Shown: positions 61,408-64,000 of the stretch, in pieces
Numbering within the stretch: position 1 is the stretch's first letter
How the letters are laid out: every line of letters begins with the position of its first letter
Assembly (NCBI GenBank): GCA_000719025.1
Contig: JODP01000008.1
Span: 208,160-272,159, forward strand
Length of the DNA: 64,000 bases
DNA from: Kineosporia aurantiaca JCM 3230
GTDB lineage: Bacteria; Actinomycetota; Actinomycetes; Actinomycetales; Kineosporiaceae
Direction: 5' to 3'
Translations under genes and position numbers: made by a program
The notes under the pieces: model-generated
Databases searched by the model: none
Told to the model about the DNA's origin: nothing
What the model saw: only the letters and a program-made list of their open reading frames with translations

Positions 61408-62930
61408 TGGGCCATCTCCTGGCTGCCGGCGCTGGACGTGGCGGCGTGCATGACGCGCTCGGGGGTGGCCTCTTCCCGGGTGAGCTCGGCGGTGAGCCGG
61501 CCCTCGCTGATCACCAGCACCCGGTCGGCCATGCCCAGGACCTCGGGCAGTTCGGACGAGATCATCAGGATCGCCAGGCCCTGGCCGGCCAGCTCGGAGA
61601 GCAGCCGGTGCACCTCGGCCTTGGTCCCGACGTCGATCCCGCGGGTCGGCTCGTCGATGATCAGCAGGTCCGGCCGGGTGGCCAGCCACTTGGCGATGAC
61701 CACCTTCTGCTGGTTGCCGCCGCTCATCGTCTTGGCCGGTGCGTCCAGGGCGTTGGTCTTCACCTCGAGGCGGGCGGCCCAGGGGGCGACCGCCCGGTTC
61801 TCCTGCCCCCGGGTGAGCAGCCCGCCCTTGGCCAGGCCGCGGCGGATCACCCCGGCGACGTTCTCGGCCACCGACGCCTCGGTGACCAGTCCCTGCTTGC
61901 GCCGGTCCTCCGGGATGAACGCCATCCCGGCCTGGATCGCCGCCCGCGGGGTGTGCGCCCGGACCGGTTTGCCCTTCATCGTCACGGTGCCGCTCTCGTA
62001 GCGGTCGACCCCGAAGACCGCGCGGGCGATCTCGCTGCGCCCGGCCCCGACCAGCCCGGCCAGGCCGACGATCTCGCCGCGGCGGACGCTGAAGGAGATG
62101 TCGTGGAAGACGCCGGTCGACTCCAGGCCCTCGACCTGGAGCACGACCTCCCCGATCTCGGTCTCCTGCTTGGGGAACAGGTCGGCCACCTCGCGCCCGA
62201 CCATCAGGTTGACCATCTCGGCCACGGTGGTCCCGGCGATCGGGCGGGTGTCGACGTAGGAGCCGTCCCGCATCACGGTGACCGTGTCGCAGAGCGCGAA
62301 GACCTCGTCGAAGCGGTGCGAGATGAAGACCAGCGCCCGCCCCTCGTCGCGCAGCTGCCGGGCCACGGTGAACAGCCGCTCGACCTCGACCCCGGACAGC
62401 GCCGCGGTCGGTTCGTCCATGATCAGCACCTTGGCGTCCAGCGAGATGGCCTTGGCGATCTCGATCAGCTGCTGGTCGGCGATCGACAGGCCGAGGGCCG
62501 GGCGGCGCGGGTCGATGTGCACGCCCAGGCCACCGAACAACCGCTCGGCCTCGGCGTACATCGCGGCCTTGTCGATCCGCCGGCCGCGGCCCCGGATCTG
62601 CCGGCCCATGAAGATGTTCTCGGTGACCGAAAGGTCCGGGAACAGCGTGGGTTCCTGATAGATGACGGCGACGCCGGCGCCCTTGGACTCGGCGGTGGAG
62701 CCGAAGTCGACCGGGTTCCCGTCGAGCCGGAACTCGCCGCCGTCCCGGCGGTGGACCCCGGCGACGATCTTCACCAGAGTTGACTTGCCGGCGCCGTTCT
62801 CGCCCACCAGGGCGTGGATCGAGCCGGGCTGGACCTCCAGGCTGCCGGACCGGAGAGCGACCACGGGGCCGAAGGACTTCGACACGTCAGTCAACTGCAG
62901 GGCAGCGGGGGATGGGCTGACCATGTGCAC
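61404..62930 (-). CDS. rhaT: Rhamnose ABC transporter ATPase, two-domain
   Basis: The product is 508 residues with two ABC domains. N-domain: Walker A GENGAGKST, signature LSIADQQLIEIAKAI, Walker B LIMDEPTAAL. C-domain: GLVGAGRSE in place of a Walker A, signature MSGGNQQKVVIAKWL, LIIDEPTRGIDVG. This degenerate second P-loop is usual for CUT2 ATPases. GTG at 62930 or ATG at 62924 may start it. It is the first gene, directly after the promoter and operator. Confidence 0.93.
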   Translation of the reverse strand: MHMVSPSPAALQLTDVSKSFGPVVALRSGSLEVQPGSIHALVGENGAGKSTLVKIVAGVHRRDGGEFRLDGNPVDFGSTAESKGAGVAVIYQEPTLFPDLSVTENIFMGRQIRGRGRRIDKAAMYAEAERLFGGLGVHIDPRRPALGLSIADQQLIEIAKAISLDAKVLIMDEPTAALSGVEVERLFTVARQLRDEGRALVFISHRFDEVFALCDTVTVMRDGSYVDTRPIAGTTVAEMVNLMVGREVADLFPKQETEIGEVVLQVEGLESTGVFHDISFSVRRGEIVGLAGLVGAGRSEIARAVFGVDRYESGTVTMKGKPVRAHTPRAAIQAGMAFIPEDRRKQGLVTEASVAENVAGVIRRGLAKGGLLTRGQENRAVAPWAARLEVKTNALDAPAKTMSGGNQQKVVIAKWLATRPDLLIIDEPTRGIDVGTKAEVHRLLSELAGQGLAILMISSELPEVLGMADRVLVISEGRLTAELTREEATPERVMHAATSSAGSQEMAQ

Positions 62931-62939
62931 CTTGCCTCG

Positions 62940-62988
62940 TTGAAAGGATTCAAGTGGAGAACGTAGGGTTGCTGTTCAGCGGTGTCAA
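62940..62988 (-). promoter_or_regulatory. rha operon promoter with overlapping operator
   Basis: On the leftward strand TTGACA (62988-62983) and TACGTT (62965-62960) are separated by 17 bp, the best promoter in the window. Just downstream TTGAA-AGGA-TTCAA (62940-62953) forms an inverted repeat over the expected transcription start, where a repressor would block initiation. It resembles the TGAAA...TTTCA palindrome at 63564, suggesting one LacI-type regulator. Confidence 0.7.
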
Positions 62989-63305
62989 GCAACGCTTTGT
63001 ATCGTTCGGCGGGCGGATGCCGGCGCTTGCGGACTCGGTCCGACGGGCGGTCCGACCAGGGGATCAGCCGCGCGCGGGGGCTTCCCGCGCAGCCGCGGGG
63101 CGGGTACTCGACATCGCCAGTCCTCTCTCCGTCGAAGTTGCCCGGGACATCGAATCCACCTGACTTCGGCGGATGATCGCGATCCCAGTTCAAACCCTGC
63201 GGTATGGGCGGGTTCTGATGGGATGTTCGCTGAAAGTCGTTTCCGAAAAGTGACTTACCGGGCCGTTTCCGGCCAGGCCGGAAACACGCTGGTCGGTATC
63301 GGGGA

Positions 63306-63536
63306 CTAGCTGGGGCGGCCGAGGGCGCTGCGTTCGGCCCGGTCGGCGCGGACCCGAAATGTGCGGGCCGGGTCATCGCTTACGACGACGCGACTTTCAC
63401 CGGTCAGCGGACGGCTCCCGCGGCGCTTCCCCGGGAGCTGCGGGGCTGCTCGCCCGCGGCTCGACCGGTTCCGGACCGTCACGGTGTCTTCGTGCGGCCG
63501 GGTGCCCCGGCCCTGCACGGTGAAACTGCAGTGCAT
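63306..63536 (-). CDS. Doubtful small ORF downstream of orphan operators
   Basis: A 76-residue frame opens at an ATG with AAGGGAG 6 bp upstream, and 28 bp upstream of that ATG lies the TGAAACGTTTCA palindrome. The product (Arg-rich, MHCSFTVQGRG...) has no known motif. It could be a remnant of a gene once controlled by these operators. Codon use is not convincing. Confidence 0.25.
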   Translation of the reverse strand: MHCSFTVQGRGTRPHEDTVTVRNRSSRGRAAPQLPGKRRGSRPLTGESRVVVSDDPARTFRVRADRAERSALGRPS

Positions 63537-63563
63537 CCGGCTCTCCCTTGAGTCCAATGCTAG

Positions 63564-63628
63564 TGAAACGTTTCAGAGCGACTTTGTCCAGCCTAGCCGG
63601 GGGTACCCGCTCGTGGCAACGTTTTGCC
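63564..63628. promoter_or_regulatory. Two LacI-type palindromes
   Basis: TGAAACGTTTCA at 63564-63575 is a perfect 12-bp palindrome of the LacI-operator form. GGCAA-CGTT-TTGCC at 63615-63628 has perfect 5-bp arms. They are about 52 bp apart centre to centre, about five helical turns, compatible with looping. No gene nearby clearly uses them. Confidence 0.55.
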
Positions 63629-63799
63629 GAACGTGACCCGGAGGGCGGCGGTCGCCGGTTCGGGCGTGGGTCAGGCGCGGACCATGCGTGGAGCTCGTCA
63701 CTCATTGTCGCTGGTGGTGGGGGCCGGGGTTAAGTCGCGGTACGGGTGAACGCTCTGCAGCGCTGCATCGAGCTTGGGGAGGGTGCAGGAGGAGTTCTT

Positions 63800-64000
63800 G
63801 TGGGGTGCATGGCCGTGCTCGCCAGGGCGCGGTTCGCGGGTGAGCGCCAAGAATCGGGTCGGCCGGCGTGGCGCTTGATCGGGTTCGCCTTGATGAGCAG
63901 CGTGGCCCGGGTGCCGGGTGCCGGGTGCCGGGTGCCGGGTGCCGGGTGCCGGGTGCCGGGTGCCGGGTGCCGGGTGCCGGGTGCCGGGTGCCGGGTGCCG
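63800..64000 (+). CDS. Partial ORF running into a 7-bp tandem repeat at the window edge
   Basis: A GTG at 63800 has GGAGGAG 5 bp upstream, a near-ideal ribosome site. The frame stays open to the last base: after 37 codons (including an in-frame ATG at 63809) it enters the GTGCCGG repeat and encodes repeats of V-P-G-A-G-C-R. The 3' end is outside the window. I recognise no family. Because the repeat unit is 7 bp, any change in copy number shifts the frame. A chance frame through low-complexity DNA is the alternative. Confidence 0.4.
   Translation, partial: MGCMAVLARARFAGERQESGRPAWRLIGFALMSSVARVPGAGCRVPGAGCRVPGAGCRVPGAGCRVP
63911..64000 (+). repeat. Exact heptanucleotide tandem repeat (GTGCCGG)
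   Basis: Twelve complete copies and six bases of a thirteenth run without error to the end of the window. The true length is not visible. Exact short repeats of this length are rare in actinobacteria and prone to slippage in the cell and to collapse in assembly. Confidence 0.95.

Larger units (their letters stand above)
62989..63799. other. Region without a recognisable gene, with orphan operators
   Basis: Frames on both strands give Arg/Pro-rich products with no family resemblance. Two perfect or near-perfect LacI-type palindromes stand at 63564-63575 and 63615-63628 (listed separately). One short leftward frame at 63306-63536 has a ribosome site. Nothing else is supported. Confidence 0.55.

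Noticed and set aside
63911..64000. Chromosome end or telomere repeat
   Set aside because: Actinomycete telomeres are hairpin-rich palindromes, not short exact tandem repeats; the window edge is arbitrary.

Overview
The window is about 64 kb of high-GC DNA with GTG and TTG starts, frequent 4-base stop/start overlaps (ATGA, GTGA), purine-rich ribosome sites and many TetR, LacI, LysR and HxlR regulators. This fits the chromosome of a soil-type actinomycete (Actinomycetia). The genus cannot be fixed from sequence alone. I saw no tRNA or rRNA gene, insertion sequence, phage gene or CRISPR array.

Region 1 (1-10.7 kb) is a complete-looking aerobic carbon monoxide dehydrogenase locus: coxM-coxS-coxL, then an XdhC-like maturation protein carrying a YHS domain, a MobA-like nucleotidyltransferase, coxD, coxG and coxE. 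A LysR regulator converges on it, and a divergent XdhC gene is followed by a small acidic protein. CoxL carries AYACSFR, the form I (true CO dehydrogenase) active-site motif. A 40-bp inverted repeat sits exactly between the two divergent promoters.

Region 2 (10.7-32 kb) is a mixed accessory stretch: an Fpg/Nei-like glycosylase with a degenerate zinc finger, several dehydrogenases, a drug-efflux MFS pump with its TetR, a CPA1 antiporter, a kinase gene broken by a TGA, pdxH, an EamA/TetR pair, Tat-exported esterase, a frameshifted LysR, azoreductase/HxlR and a three-gene operon. Between pdxH and the EamA gene lies about 1.9 kb without a convincing gene, holding a degenerate tandem array with a period near 64 bp.

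Region 3 (31.7-38.2 kb) is a sugar-use locus: a family 2 glycoside hydrolase, two ABC permeases, a Tat-type binding lipoprotein and a divergent LacI regulator, with two LacI-type operators arranged as a perfect 17-bp inverted repeat. Three translationally coupled glycosyltransferases follow, then a large secreted discoidin/beta-helix protein.

Region 4 (44.1-54.1 kb) holds a four-gene type VII secretion-style cassette, two tandem paralogous cysteine-rich lipoproteins that seem to share an operon with a two-component system, and a divergent MacAB-like efflux operon ending at a 44-bp near-perfect palindrome.

Region 5 (54.1-64 kb) has an MFS pump, an AI-2E-family protein, an esterase and a rhamnose ABC importer operon (rhaT-rhaP-rhaQ-rhaS-mutarotase) with a clear promoter and operator. 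The right end has orphan LacI-type palindromes without a recognisable gene, and an open frame running off the window into an exact 7-bp tandem repeat.
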